64,000 nucleotides of DNA from Thermohalobaculum sp965247385 (GCA_965247385.1 CBDFHG010000007.1:930001-994000), one strand, 5' to 3'; counted from the stretch's first letter, positions 53,863-63,028 are shown. Notes: generated from the letters alone by a model not told the origin. A program made the numbers and translations.

Positions 53863-55350
53863 TCAAGACGATAACGTGCGGCGCACCGCATCCTGCCAGC
53901 CAGAATATCTGGCCGAGCAGGCGGCGGCGTCGAGTTTCGGCTCGAAGCGGCGCTCCAGCGCCCAGCTTCGAGCGAACTCCGTCGCCCCCGGATAGACGCC
54001 CGCGCGCATACCGGCCAGCCAGGCAGCGCCGAGCGCGGTGGTCTCCAGCACCTGGGGCCGGTCGACCGGGGCGGCGATGATGTCGGAGAGGAACTGCATG
54101 GTCCAGTCGCTGGCGGTCATGCCGCCATCGACCCGCAGGATGGTGTCGGTCGAGCCGTCCCAGTCGCCCTTCATCGCCTCCAGCAGGTCGCGGGTCTGGT
54201 AGCCGACGCATTCCAGCGCCGCGCGGGCGATCTCGGCCGGGCCGGTGGCGCGGGTCAGGCCGTAAATCGCGCCACGGCACTCGGCGTCCCAATAGGGCGC
54301 GCCGAGGCCGGTGAACGCGGGAACCAGATAGACGGCCTGCGCCGGGTCGGCCTGTTCGGCCAGCGGCTGGGTCTCGGCCGCATCTCCGATGATACCCAGC
54401 CCGTCGCGCAGCCATTGCACCACCGCCCCGGCGACGAAGATCGAGCCCTCGAGCGCGTAGGTTGGCTTGCCGTCGAACTGGTAGGCAATGGTGGTCAGGA
54501 GGCGGTTTTCCGAAACGACCGGGGCGTCTCCCGTATTCAAAAGCGCGAAACAGCCCGTGCCATAGGTGGATTTCATCATGCCCGGCGTGAAGCAGGCTTG
54601 GCCCACCGTCGCCGCCTGCTGATCACCCGCGACGCCGAGTATCCGGATCTCCGCGCCGAACAGATCGGCGCGTGTTGTGCCGTAGTCATCGGCGGAATTG
54701 CGGACCCCGGGCAGCATCGAGATGGGCACGCCCAGGAGCGCGCAGAGGTCTTCGTCCCAGCGGCCCTCGCGGATGTTGTAGAGCATGGTGCGCGAGGCGT
54801 TGGTGGCATCGGTGGCGTGGACCGTACCTCCGGTCAGGCGCCAGATCAGGTAGCAATCTACGGTACCGAACAACAGCTCACCGCGCTCGGCCCGGCGCCG
54901 AGCGCCTTCGATATTGTCGAGGATCCAGGCGGCCTTGGTGCCGGAGAAATAGGGGTCGAGCAGGAGGCCGGTTTTCTGGGTGATCGCAGGCTCATTGCCC
55001 TCGGCGCGCAGGCGGGCGCAAATGGAGGCGGTGCGGCGGTCCTGCCAGACGATGGCGTTGTGGACCGGCTGGCCGGTGGCCTTGTCCCAGACCACGGTGG
55101 TCTCGCGCTGGTTGGTAATGCCGATGGCGGCGATCTGGGCGGGGTTGACGCCAGCCCGCTCGATCGCCGTGCGGCAGGTGCCGACGGTGGTGGACCAAAG
55201 GTCCTCGGGGTCGTGCTCGACCCAGCCGGAATCGGGAAAATGCTGGGGGAATTCCTGCTGGCCGGTGGCGGCGATCCGGCGGTTCTGGTCGAACAGGATC
55301 GCCCGGCTGGAGGTGGTGCCCTGATCGATGGCGAGGATATAGGTGGTCAT
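53863..55350 (-). CDS. glpK: Glycerol kinase
   Basis: Phosphorylates glycerol to sn-glycerol 3-phosphate. The 495-residue FGGY-family kinase begins TTYILAIDQGTTSSRAILFD (phosphate 1 loop), continues with TNQRETTVVWDKATGQP and YGTGCFALLNTG (phosphate 2), and ends with the adenosine region VDGGMTASDWTMQFLSDI. It precedes pgi on the same strand. No other glp gene is nearby, so glycerol uptake must be encoded elsewhere. Confidence 0.96.
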   Translation of the reverse strand: MTTYILAIDQGTTSSRAILFDQNRRIAATGQQEFPQHFPDSGWVEHDPEDLWSTTVGTCRTAIERAGVNPAQIAAIGITNQRETTVVWDKATGQPVHNAIVWQDRRTASICARLRAEGNEPAITQKTGLLLDPYFSGTKAAWILDNIEGARRRAERGELLFGTVDCYLIWRLTGGTVHATDATNASRTMLYNIREGRWDEDLCALLGVPISMLPGVRNSADDYGTTRADLFGAEIRILGVAGDQQAATVGQACFTPGMMKSTYGTGCFALLNTGDAPVVSENRLLTTIAYQFDGKPTYALEGSIFVAGAVVQWLRDGLGIIGDAAETQPLAEQADPAQAVYLVPAFTGLGAPYWDAECRGAIYGLTRATGPAEIARAALECVGYQTRDLLEAMKGDWDGSTDTILRVDGGMTASDWTMQFLSDIIAAPVDRPQVLETTALGAAWLAGMRAGVYPGATEFARSWALERRFEPKLDAAACSARYSGWQDAVRRTLSS

Positions 55351-55637
55351 GCGTTTGCCTCGCGGTAACCCGGAATTATTAAGCCCGGCATGGCTATCTA
55401 TGATTCGTAGACGAGATCGTCGCCGTTCGCCATGGCCTAATCAAATTAGAGCCCCTGAGATCGACGTGAGAGAAGCCCCACCGGGAAAGCTCTGTCACCA
55501 GGATGGCATCGATCTTCCGAGCCTGCACCCATCAGGTGATCCATGAAACCTCGCCTCCGACCTGTTAACATGCTGAAATGTAACATATTATCGGTGATCA
55601 GAGCAGGAAATTCGTCAAGATACCTGGGGAATGCGGG

Positions 55638-56807
55638 TTAATACACCGCGATTCCATGTTCCGGCAGTAATTCTTTCAGAACATAATGACGGTGTAATGC
55701 GGCTGCCTGATGAAATTTATAAGCATGGCCGCTGATACCCTTTTCGGATGTATTGTGGTTGTGAAACTCGGCTTTGTCATTTTCCCAATCGTTTGGATCA
55801 AAACGGATGTTGCATTCATCCTCGTCGGAATCGTAAATAGATTTATCGGAGATCGCGCCCAACCATTTTTTTATGCGAGCTTCTTTGCCCCCTTCGAAAC
55901 GAAGGATTTCATTTATTCTTTCTGAAATATAACCGAATTCTTTTGGAGACTCTCCGGTATCGTAGTAATTCCTCGCGAAATTTACAAAATAGGCATGCAT
56001 TCGCTCACATGCTTCAATATAATCCGACGGATTATTACGGTCGGCAAGTCTCCCGTTGCCAGGTCGAGCCTGTTCAAATTCCACCTTCCAGTGAAGAAAT
56101 GGACGATCAGGAAATGTGGCCACACCACCATGCCCTAACGATCCGGTCGATGCTTCAGCCAGAAAGCTGATTATATTGAACGGTGTGTATTTTGCACCGA
56201 AACGGGCTATTTTACTCAACACATCAGCCAGAAAGCTGATTCTATTGGACGGTGTGTATTTTGCACCGAAACGGGCTTTTTTACTCAACACATAAGCTTC
56301 CATATCAGGGTCGCAAACATCAATCGGCACACAGGTGTCACCATCCACTGAGTTTAGACTGGAGCTAATACCTGAAAAACCGTAATGCGAAAATGTATCC
56401 ATATACACATGTGCCGCAACACCAACCAGTTCCAGTGCAAATTTGCATTGTCCATTCGCGGCTGTCTCAATATGGTGAGTGAGCATTGAGTTTGCGATAT
56501 CGCTGTTTTTTACACAGAGAAGGCGCTCTTCCAGAGTATCACCTTGGCCTCCTGGCAGAAAATGAAACGGCACCCAAACCCGTCGTTGTTCAAGTCGATC
56601 AACATTGGCGTTCGTAACAGCCTGCATTTTGCTATGGACAGTCGCGGTACCGTAAAGAAGCCCGCCATCTTTGTGGGTCTGGCTGTCAGTTTTAGTTGAA
56701 TCGTCAACAAACTGAGCCGCGTACGCAATCACACCTGCATCATCTTTTGAAATACCAGCAGCTCGCGTCAAAACATAAGTTCCGTAAAAATGCATATCAG
56801 ATTGCAT
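55638..56807 (-). CDS. DUF6765 family protein with internal duplication
   Basis: A 389-residue protein. The N-terminus MQSDMHFYGTYVLTRAAGIS, then IAYAAQFVDDST and HVYMDTFSHYGFSG, with many conserved His and Asp, match DUF6765, a family resembling phospholipase-C-like metal sites. A 23-residue segment (LSKKARFGAKYTPSNRISFL and LSKIARFGAKYTPFNIISFL) is duplicated in tandem. The DNA is clearly more AT-rich than its neighbours, so it was probably acquired. No partner gene is evident. Confidence 0.7.
   Translation of the reverse strand: MQSDMHFYGTYVLTRAAGISKDDAGVIAYAAQFVDDSTKTDSQTHKDGGLLYGTATVHSKMQAVTNANVDRLEQRRVWVPFHFLPGGQGDTLEERLLCVKNSDIANSMLTHHIETAANGQCKFALELVGVAAHVYMDTFSHYGFSGISSSLNSVDGDTCVPIDVCDPDMEAYVLSKKARFGAKYTPSNRISFLADVLSKIARFGAKYTPFNIISFLAEASTGSLGHGGVATFPDRPFLHWKVEFEQARPGNGRLADRNNPSDYIEACERMHAYFVNFARNYYDTGESPKEFGYISERINEILRFEGGKEARIKKWLGAISDKSIYDSDEDECNIRFDPNDWENDKAEFHNHNTSEKGISGHAYKFHQAAALHRHYVLKELLPEHGIAVY
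56155..56292. repeat. 69-bp in-frame tandem duplication in the DUF6765 gene
   Basis: Units 56155-56223 and 56224-56292 differ at only three positions. Because 69 is divisible by three the reading frame is kept and the protein gains 23 residues. Confidence 0.9.
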
Positions 56808-57060
56808 CGTTCACCTCATTTCTGAATTAGGGTTGCTTCCCTGGATTTAGCCAACTGTTGCACTGGCGAGTTGAATCCGCGCAGCTTTTACGCCGACGCT
56901 ACTGTGGCCGAGTATCGCTCCGCCGCACATATGTTTTGCAATGGATTTTTCCTTTGTTTTACGCGCGACCGCCTGGTGTCGCAAATCTTGTGACATTTGC
57001 GAATCCCGGCCCTTTTCACACGAACGGGCACCGCCGTGTTTTCCGGGGCCGGCACCCAAT

Positions 57061-58134
57061 TCAGTGATCCCGCCGATCCGCGAATACGGCTTCCAGATCA
57101 GGGGCATCAAGAACACGGTCCACCCAGCGATCCAGCTCCTCAATGCTCCCCGCCGCAATCTGAGCGACGACAGGCTCGGGCAGGGGGCCAAACCGCTTCA
57201 CCAGCAGGCGCATCAGGGACCTGGCTTCACCTTCAGCCAGTCCCTCAGCTTTGCCCTCAGCTTTGCCGCGCGCCTGGCCTTCCGCAAGGCCTTTTTCACG
57301 GCCAAGTATCTCACCGGCAGCCAGCCCTCTGGCTTCGCCTTCAGCTTTACCTTCTTGTTTCAGTGCTTCTGCGATTGTCCCCATCAGCGCTTTGCCTCCA
57401 CCATCCTTTGCGGTGTCCAGTGCCGCTCTGACATCTTCCAGCGGCACCTCGTATTTTTCGACGATATACCGAAACACGATCTTCTTCAATACGGTCCCGT
57501 CCGGCAGGTCGCGCAGCAGCACCGTCAGAACCTCACGGGTCACTTCATCATTGCGTTGTACATAACGCAAGGCGGTCAGAACCGCCCGGACCGGCGCATC
57601 GCCCGACAACTCTTCCATCGGGATGGTGCCCAGATCATGCAGCGCGTAGCGAAACGACGGCACGAAGGGCGCGGTATCATCATCCATCTGCACCATCTCA
57701 GCAAAAACCTGCGGCACGGCCCATGAAGCGCGTCCGTGGTAGAACACCAGGGGGATGATGACAGGCAGGGCGCGCAGCCGTGCCGGTTTGTCCTCAGCGT
57801 ATCGCGTCCAGATGCGGACCATATAGCCCAGAAGCTGCAACGGCGTGCCGGGTTCTGACACCGATTTATGCTCCACCAAAGTATATACCAGGGCAGGGGG
57901 GCCGTCGGTCAGCTTCACCTCAAACAGCCGGTCGCTCTGCGTCATCCGGCTGTGCTCATCCACGAAGGTGCCATCCAGGAGTTTTGGCGGCGCATCGGCC
58001 AGGCGCGCACTCAGGGCCGGCGGCAGATATTCCCGCAGCAGCGTGGCCGCCCGGTCGGGATCCTCCAGCAAAACCCGGAACAGCGCATCGTGGCTTATCT
58101 TTGCCGGGGGCTTTTGATCTGCCGATTCAGCCAT
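57061..58134 (-). CDS. Rpn-family recombination-promoting nuclease (YhgA-like, transposase_31)
   Basis: A 357-residue protein starting at 58134 (MAESADQKPPAKISHDALFR) with GGAAGGAA upstream. The PD-(D/E)xK core is visible: HDALFRVLLEDPDRA, then SDRLFEVKL (catalytic Asp) and YTLVEHKS (Glu-x-Lys). Rpn proteins are DNA endonucleases linked to recA-independent recombination and phage defence. Residues ~265-320 are a low-complexity run of AEG/ARG repeats (GLAEGQARGKAEGKAEG). A small HTH gene overlaps its start. Confidence 0.85.
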   Translation of the reverse strand: MAESADQKPPAKISHDALFRVLLEDPDRAATLLREYLPPALSARLADAPPKLLDGTFVDEHSRMTQSDRLFEVKLTDGPPALVYTLVEHKSVSEPGTPLQLLGYMVRIWTRYAEDKPARLRALPVIIPLVFYHGRASWAVPQVFAEMVQMDDDTAPFVPSFRYALHDLGTIPMEELSGDAPVRAVLTALRYVQRNDEVTREVLTVLLRDLPDGTVLKKIVFRYIVEKYEVPLEDVRAALDTAKDGGGKALMGTIAEALKQEGKAEGEARGLAAGEILGREKGLAEGQARGKAEGKAEGLAEGEARSLMRLLVKRFGPLPEPVVAQIAAGSIEELDRWVDRVLDAPDLEAVFADRRDH

Positions 58135-58300
58135 GCCGGTTCCTTCCCGGGCCTGAGCGCAAGGCCGCAGCCCGCGCCTGTTCGTCCTTGATCTCGCGGA
58201 TATCTGTGTTGACCGTAACTTTGCTCGCGCCAAGGATATCCGCAATCTCCTGCGGTGGTAATCCCTGCTGTTTGAGGGCATTGATACGGGCTTTGCGCAA
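58127..58300 (-). CDS. Small HTH protein overlapping the Rpn nuclease gene
   Basis: A 57-residue frame from TTG at 58300, directly after a stop codon, reads KARINALKQQGLPPQEIADI, then LGASKVTVNTDIREIKDEQA and ends GRNRHG. This is a clear helix-turn-helix of the sigma-region-4/Sir-like kind. Its TGA lies within the first codons of the nuclease gene (ATGGCTGA), so translation is coupled. It may be a regulator or antitoxin-like partner, or the C-terminal piece of a longer gene that lost its start. Confidence 0.55.
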   Translation of the reverse strand: MRKARINALKQQGLPPQEIADILGASKVTVNTDIREIKDEQARAAALRSGPGRNRHG

Positions 58301-58407
58301 TCATGTGATTATCCCCCTTCGGGTCGACTCCGGTAAGGGGCAGAATGACACCCCAAGGAAGGGTCTGTTGTTAGGTTTGCGCAGCCGTCTGGAACAGGAG
58401 GAAGACA

Positions 58408-60039
58408 ATGACTGTCCGGATTATCCCGACCAGCCCGATTGAGGGCCAGCAACCGGGCACCTCCGGGCTGCGTGCGAAGACGCAGGCATTCATGCGCCCC
58501 GGCTATCTGGAGAACTTCGTTCAATCGATCTTCGATGGTATCGGCGGGCTGGACGGCAAGACCCTGGTGCTGGGAGGCGACGGGCGGTTCTTCAACCGCG
58601 AGGCGGCGCAGCTGATCCTGAAGATGGCGGCGGCAAACCGGGCGGAGCGCGTGATCGTTGGGCGGGGCGGATTGCTGTCGACCCCGGCGGCCTCTGCGAT
58701 GATCCGCGCCCGCGGGACGGATGGCGGGATCATCTTGTCGGAGAGCCACAACCCCGGCGGGCCGCATGCGGATTTCGGGGTGAAATTCAATATTGCCAAT
58801 GGCGGCCCGGCGCCCGAGGGGGTGACCGGGGCGATCCATGCGCGGACACTGGAGATTTCGGAGTATCGGATCTTGGACGCGCCAGATGTGGACCTGGACC
58901 GGGTGGGTACGGCGGCGCTGGGTGGCATGTCGGTCGAGGTAGCCGACCCGGTGGTGGATTACCGGGCGCTGATCGAAACGCTGTTCGATATGGAGGCAAT
59001 CCGGGGGCTGTTCGCAACCGGCTTTCGAATGCGATTCGACGCACTCCACGCGGTCACCGGGCCTTATGCTCAGGCGATTCTGGAGCAGGGGCTGGGAGCG
59101 CCCGTGGGGACCGTGGTGAACGCCACCCCCCTGCCCGACTTCGGCGGCGGCCATCCGGACCCGAACCCGGCCCATGCCAGGGAACTGATGGAGCGGATGT
59201 TTTCGGCGAATGCGCCGGATTTTGGCGCGGCGGCGGATGGCGACGGCGACCGCAACATGATCATCGGCCGGGGCATCTATGTGAGCCCCTCGGACAGCCT
59301 GGCGGTACTGGCGGCGAATGCGCATTTGGTGCCGGGGTATCGCGGCGGGCTGACCGGGATTGCCCGCTCGATGCCAACCAGCCGGGCGGCGGACCGGGTG
59401 GCCGAGCGGCTGGGCATCGCCAGTTTCGAAACACCCACAGGATGGAAGTTCTTCGGCAATCTGCTGGATGCCGGGATGGCGACGATCTGCGGTGAGGAAA
59501 GTGCGGGGACCGGCTCGGACCATGTACGCGAGAAGGACGGGCTGTGGGCGGTGCTGCTGTGGCTGAACATCCTGGCCGTGCGGCGCCAACCGGTGGAGGA
59601 GATCCTGCGCGAGCATTGGGCGGAGTATGGCCGCGACTACTACTCGCGGCACGACTATGAGAGCGTCGATGCGTGCCGGGCGAATGCGTTGATTGATGAG
59701 TTGCGCGCCCGGCTGCCGGAATTGCCGGGAACGGTGGTGTCCGGACTGACGGTGAGTGCGGCGGACGATTTTCGTTATGTCGATCCGGTGGACGGCTCGG
59801 TGGCCGGGCGCCAAGGGATCCGCGTGTTTTTCGACGGCGGCGCGCGAGCCGTGTTTCGCCTGTCAGGCACCGGCACCGAGGGAGCGACGTTGCGTGTCTA
59901 TCTGGAGTGCTTTGAGCCCGACCCGGCGCGGTGCGGGCTGGACCCGCAGGTCGCGCTGGCCAACGTTATCGCGGCGGCCGGCGAGATCGCGGGAATTCGC
60001 CGCCATACCGGCCGCGATGGGCCGGATGTGCAGACGTAA
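58408..60039 (+). CDS. pgm: Phosphoglucomutase (alpha-D-glucose)
   Basis: Interconverts glucose 1- and 6-phosphate, linking pgi to glycogen and envelope sugar synthesis. The 543-residue product starts MTVRIIPTSPIEGQQPGTSG, with the family signature GTSGLRAKT. The phosphoserine is in LSESHNPGG, the metal loop is DGDGDRNMI, the sugar-binding motif CGEESAGTGSDH, and the phosphate-binding C-terminal loop FRLSGTGTEGAT. It is divergent from the HTH/Rpn pair. Confidence 0.96.
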   Translation: MTVRIIPTSPIEGQQPGTSGLRAKTQAFMRPGYLENFVQSIFDGIGGLDGKTLVLGGDGRFFNREAAQLILKMAAANRAERVIVGRGGLLSTPAASAMIRARGTDGGIILSESHNPGGPHADFGVKFNIANGGPAPEGVTGAIHARTLEISEYRILDAPDVDLDRVGTAALGGMSVEVADPVVDYRALIETLFDMEAIRGLFATGFRMRFDALHAVTGPYAQAILEQGLGAPVGTVVNATPLPDFGGGHPDPNPAHARELMERMFSANAPDFGAAADGDGDRNMIIGRGIYVSPSDSLAVLAANAHLVPGYRGGLTGIARSMPTSRAADRVAERLGIASFETPTGWKFFGNLLDAGMATICGEESAGTGSDHVREKDGLWAVLLWLNILAVRRQPVEEILREHWAEYGRDYYSRHDYESVDACRANALIDELRARLPELPGTVVSGLTVSAADDFRYVDPVDGSVAGRQGIRVFFDGGARAVFRLSGTGTEGATLRVYLECFEPDPARCGLDPQVALANVIAAAGEIAGIRRHTGRDGPDVQT

Positions 60040-60146
60040 TGCGGCGTCTCGCCGGGCGAGACTCACACCCCCGGGTGCGGTCCGGGGAAAGTGAGTATGG
60101 ACCACCCTCGGCGTTCTGGCCTATCAAGAAGGATGACCGATGAGGC

Positions 60147-60476
60147 ATGGAGGAAATGCCGGTGAAGAACGTTAGCCAATTCGAAGCCCGCCTGCTGAGC
60201 CGGTTGAGCGAGCTAAATGAGCGCCTGTCGGGGGTCGAGGCAGCGCTCGACCAGCCGGTCGATGCAAATTTCGAGGAACGCGCCTCGGAACGTGAAGGCG
60301 ACGAAGTTCTGGAGAGCCTTGGAAATGCGGGGTTGTCGGAAATCAGGATGATACAGGCAGCGCTCGGTCGGATTGCGGACGGCACATTCGGCGACTGCGT
60401 GGCCTGCGGAGAGCCAATCTCCGAAGAGCGCCTGAATGCGGTGACCCATGCCGCACGCTGCACGCGCTGCGCGTGA
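60147..60476 (+). CDS. DksA/TraR-family zinc-finger protein
   Basis: A 109-residue protein with an N-terminal coiled coil (SQFEARLLSRLSELNERLSG) and a C-terminal zinc finger CVACGE … CTRC, four Cys as in DksA. Such proteins enter the RNA-polymerase secondary channel; short forms are often of the TraR or YbiI type. The segment ASEREGDEVLESLGNAG lies where DksA has its Asp-x-x-Asp tip. It follows pgm on the same strand. The first ATG (60147) is used, but one at 60156 is possible. Confidence 0.8.
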   Translation: MEEMPVKNVSQFEARLLSRLSELNERLSGVEAALDQPVDANFEERASEREGDEVLESLGNAGLSEIRMIQAALGRIADGTFGDCVACGEPISEERLNAVTHAARCTRCA

Positions 60477-60510
60477 TCCTGCGCAATCTCTGGGGGGCCG
60501 AGATTGGCTA

Positions 60511-61119
60511 TCACTCATGCGACCAGTTGCCGGAGTCGTTCGACTGGTTCGGCGACAGGCCGAGGATGTCGCCGTCGGTGGAGCAGCCGAGGCCCTGGAC
60601 CGTGCGGTTGGCATAGGCGAAATACGCGGTGACCTGGTTGATTTCAAGGATCTGGCCGTCGTCGTAGCCGGCGGTGCGCATGTTCGCGACCATCGCTTCG
60701 GTGACGGAGGACGGATCGCGGGTCAGCGCCTCGGCGTAGCGCAGCGCCAGTTGCTCCCGGGCTTCGAATGGCCCGGCCTCGATCTCACCGGTCTCAAGTG
60801 CTGTGCGGGTCGCCGTTGACCGGGGATCATCGCCCAACAGGCGGCGGAGCCCGGCAAAATGATGCTCGACGCAGTAGTCGCAGCGGTTCAGCAGGCTGAC
60901 CCAGACACCAATGGTCTCGAGAAAGGCTTTCGGCACGGTGTTGGCGCTGTGATGTAGCACGTATTTGTACAACGTCATGTGCCCTTCCATCGAGTGCGGG
61001 CGCAGGCTGTGCATCATCATGATGTTATCGACATTGTCGTCCGGCCCCTTCACCCGGTCGAAGAGCTGGCGCAGGCGACCAGAGGACTGCGCGTAGGGCA
61101 CGGTTTCGATCCAGGGCAT
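60511..61119 (-). CDS. AhpD-like peroxidase-related protein
   Basis: A 202-residue carboxymuconolactone-decarboxylase-fold protein of the 'peroxidase-related enzyme' group. The redox centre is C80-x-x-C83 followed by His (NRCDYCVEHH), as in AhpD. N-terminal MPWIETVPYAQSSGRLRQLF and the helix EFEAREQLALRYAEALT-like segment fit the family. It is convergent with the DksA-like gene, 34 bases away. Confidence 0.88.
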   Translation of the reverse strand: MPWIETVPYAQSSGRLRQLFDRVKGPDDNVDNIMMMHSLRPHSMEGHMTLYKYVLHHSANTVPKAFLETIGVWVSLLNRCDYCVEHHFAGLRRLLGDDPRSTATRTALETGEIEAGPFEAREQLALRYAEALTRDPSSVTEAMVANMRTAGYDDGQILEINQVTAYFAYANRTVQGLGCSTDGDILGLSPNQSNDSGNWSHE

Positions 61120-61191
61120 GGTGTCTCCTGTCAGCTAGGGCCGGGCTCACAGATAGGGCGGCATACCGGGGCAGGTCAACTGGCCGCCAGA

Positions 61192-61320
61192 TGAGCTACT
61201 TGCACAAGCTGATCGATCAGGACTACGGAACGGCTACCACCTTCGGGTTGATCCCGCTGCGCACCACCATGACCAAGCGCGACGCCTCATGGGCCATCGA
61301 CTGCATGCTCAATGGCTGAT
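61192..61320 (+). CDS. Short hypothetical ORF
   Basis: A 42-residue frame (MSYLHKLIDQDYGTATTFGL … RDASWAIDCMLNG). It has no recognised domain and no strong ribosome-binding site. It lies at the left end of a stretch of phage and IS fragments and may itself be a remnant. Confidence 0.3.
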
Positions 61321-61406
61321 TGAGCGCATGACTTCGGGGCGCGTTGTATCAATTTACAACGCGCCCCGAAGCGATTATAGTCGAAACCGAGATCAAAAGG
61401 GGTGAC

Positions 61407-61577
61407 ATGATGCCAAAGACAAATGAGCAAGGCAAAAAAGACCTGCTTGAATTCATCCATGAGTTCCGCGCTGCCGAAAAGGCGCAGGTGCAGCAGGCCA
61501 TCGACTCGGGAAAGTTCGTTTCGGACATAAACGACTTCGTGATCGAGCGGGCACCGAAGCCTGACGCGGGCACCTAA
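61407..61577 (+). CDS. Small phage-type hypothetical protein
   Basis: A 56-residue protein (MMPKTNEQGKKDLLEFIHEF … VSDINDFVIERAPKPDAGT) with AGGGG ahead of the start; the next codon is also ATG, so the start may be 61410. Its TAA overlaps the ATG of the next gene, an arrangement typical of phage structural operons. Function unknown. Confidence 0.5.
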   Translation: MMPKTNEQGKKDLLEFIHEFRAAEKAQVQQAIDSGKFVSDINDFVIERAPKPDAGT

Positions 61578-61879
61578 TGGCCGAGTCGTTCACCGCGCAG
61601 GTCAATGCGTGGACGAAAGCGACCGAGGCGCGAATGTCTGTCGTGTTCAAGCAAAGCGCGCAGGACGTTTTCGCGCTTGCGCAAAAGCCCGTGGCCGCTG
61701 GCGGCAATATGCCCATCGACACCGGCTTCCTTCGTGGCTCGCTGCAAACCGGCTTGAACGGCTCGGAAGGCGTGTCGGGCCCGGACGCTTACGTGCTTGC
61801 CATTGCCGAGGCGAACCTTGGCGACACCATTCTTGGTGGGTGGACGGCCGATCGCCGGGCGCGCCCCGCGCAGAACTAA
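61577..61879 (+). CDS. HK97-gp10-like phage tail-completion protein, probably truncated
   Basis: A 100-residue frame reading MAESFTAQVNAWTKATEARM, then SVVFKQSAQDVFALAQKPVA and GGNMPIDTGFLRGSL, the conserved core of HK97-gp10/head-tail-completion proteins. These are usually longer; here the frame ends soon after EANLGDTIL and IS21 debris follows. It is a fragment of a prophage or gene-transfer-agent-like cluster; no other head or tail gene is present. Confidence 0.6.
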   Translation: MAESFTAQVNAWTKATEARMSVVFKQSAQDVFALAQKPVAAGGNMPIDTGFLRGSLQTGLNGSEGVSGPDAYVLAIAEANLGDTILGGWTADRRARPAQN

Positions 61880-61985
61880 CCCGGTTTACCGGTCGAAACA
61901 GCTTGAGCCGATCCAGTGGCGAGCAGTGCTTCGGGCGCCTGCGACCGCTCTTTACCAATCATTTTCGAACTGAGACAGTACCGCA

Positions 61986-62283
61986 AGCCCGCATCGAACG
62001 ACAGGGTCGGTTGGCCGACATCCTCTGCCGCCTCGACGTCCTGATCCTCGACGAACTCGGCGACCTGCCCTTCGCTCAGACCGGCGGCCAGCTGCTCTTT
62101 CATCTGATCAGCCGTCTCTATGAGCGGACATCCATCGTCGGCACCACGAACCTGGCGTTCGGCGAATGGCCCGGCGTCTTCGGTGATGCAAAGATGACCA
62201 CCGCGTTCCTCGACCGTCTGACCCATCACTGCGACATCCTCGAGACCGGCAACGAGAGCCAGCGCTTCAGGAACCGAGCCTGA
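61986..62283 (+). pseudogene. IstB-like ATPase, 3' fragment
   Basis: The frame carries RLDVLILDELGDLPFAQTGG (Walker B), LLFHLISRLYERTSIVGTTN and MTTAFLDRLTHHCDILETGN, ending SQRFRNRA. This is the last ~95 residues of the IS21 helper ATPase IstB. The Walker A half is gone. Confidence 0.85.
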
Positions 62284-62419
62284 TCGCCTCGGAAACGCTG
62301 GCCCGAGACGGCTGCGCCACATGGAAAGCTACGCCGCCTCGGGCCAGTTCACGTCGCTCCAGACGGATCCCTTTTGCGCGCCGATCAGGGGTCCCGTTTC
62401 GTTTCAATGCCGATTGACA
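61986..62419 (+). mobile_element. IS21-family remnant (right part)
   Basis: Contains the 3' end of istB and a typical IS21 right-end region with repeated GCCGAT patterns, finishing in CCGATTGACA at 62419 (inverted-repeat end TGTCAATCGG). The istA gene and the left end are missing. The start coordinate is where istB similarity begins; the segment 61880-61985 could not be assigned. Confidence 0.55.
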
Positions 62420-62633
62420 CGCATGGCCATCTCGCGTGGCCCTGGCTTGCCGGGGCCGCGCGAGGGGGTCGCTGAATGGAGATGACAAACACCCCGGCAG
62501 TGTGGCCCCGTCGTCTTTTTCCAGAAGTGGTTTTTCGCCGCGAATGGGCCAGGCCGCGATCTTCAGGCCTCATGCGCATCCACGCGGATGGCCAAGGCCA
62601 CGCACCCAGACACGCACATAAAGGATAACACGC

Positions 62634-63026
62634 ATGGCACGACCCATCCGCAAGGCCGCATTGGTCGAAGACCTGGCAACCGAGGCCGGGAGCAGCGAGA
62701 CGACGGCGCGCGAGTTTCTGGACGCCCTTGCCAAAGTCGTGAGCCAGCGTCTTGTGGCGGGGGATACCGTGGCGCTGCCTGATCTGGCCAAGTTTGAAAC
62801 ACGCGACCGCCCGGCCCGCCAGGTGCGCAGCCCGGCAACCGGCGAAATGGTCGACAAAGACGCCAACAAGAAAGACGCCAACAAGGCGGTCAGCGTCCGC
62901 GCCGCCACGGGTCTCAAAGCGGCCGTGAACGCATGGCTTGCCGGGCAAATGGCCGCGGAACCGGGGCGGCAGATGCTGTCCCTGAACGGCAACGCCTCAA
63001 TCTTCACACGGCCCGGGAAGCCGTGA
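62634..63026 (+). CDS. HU-family DNA-binding protein
   Basis: A 130-residue histone-like protein: MARPIRKAALVEDLATEAGS, AREFLDALAKVVSQRLVAGD, LPDLAKFETRDRPARQVRSP. The beta-arm region differs from the usual Gly-Arg-Asn-Pro (here SPATGEM), and about 30 extra residues follow the last helix, so it is a divergent, longer HU of the kind found with phages and IS clusters. A hairpin terminator lies just behind it. Confidence 0.82.
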   Translation: MARPIRKAALVEDLATEAGSSETTAREFLDALAKVVSQRLVAGDTVALPDLAKFETRDRPARQVRSPATGEMVDKDANKKDANKAVSVRAATGLKAAVNAWLAGQMAAEPGRQMLSLNGNASIFTRPGKP

Positions 63027-63028
63027 AA

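Noticed and set aside
58309..59814. Minus-strand frame of 501 codons
   Set aside because: Antisense of pgm, which carries all phosphoglucomutase motifs.
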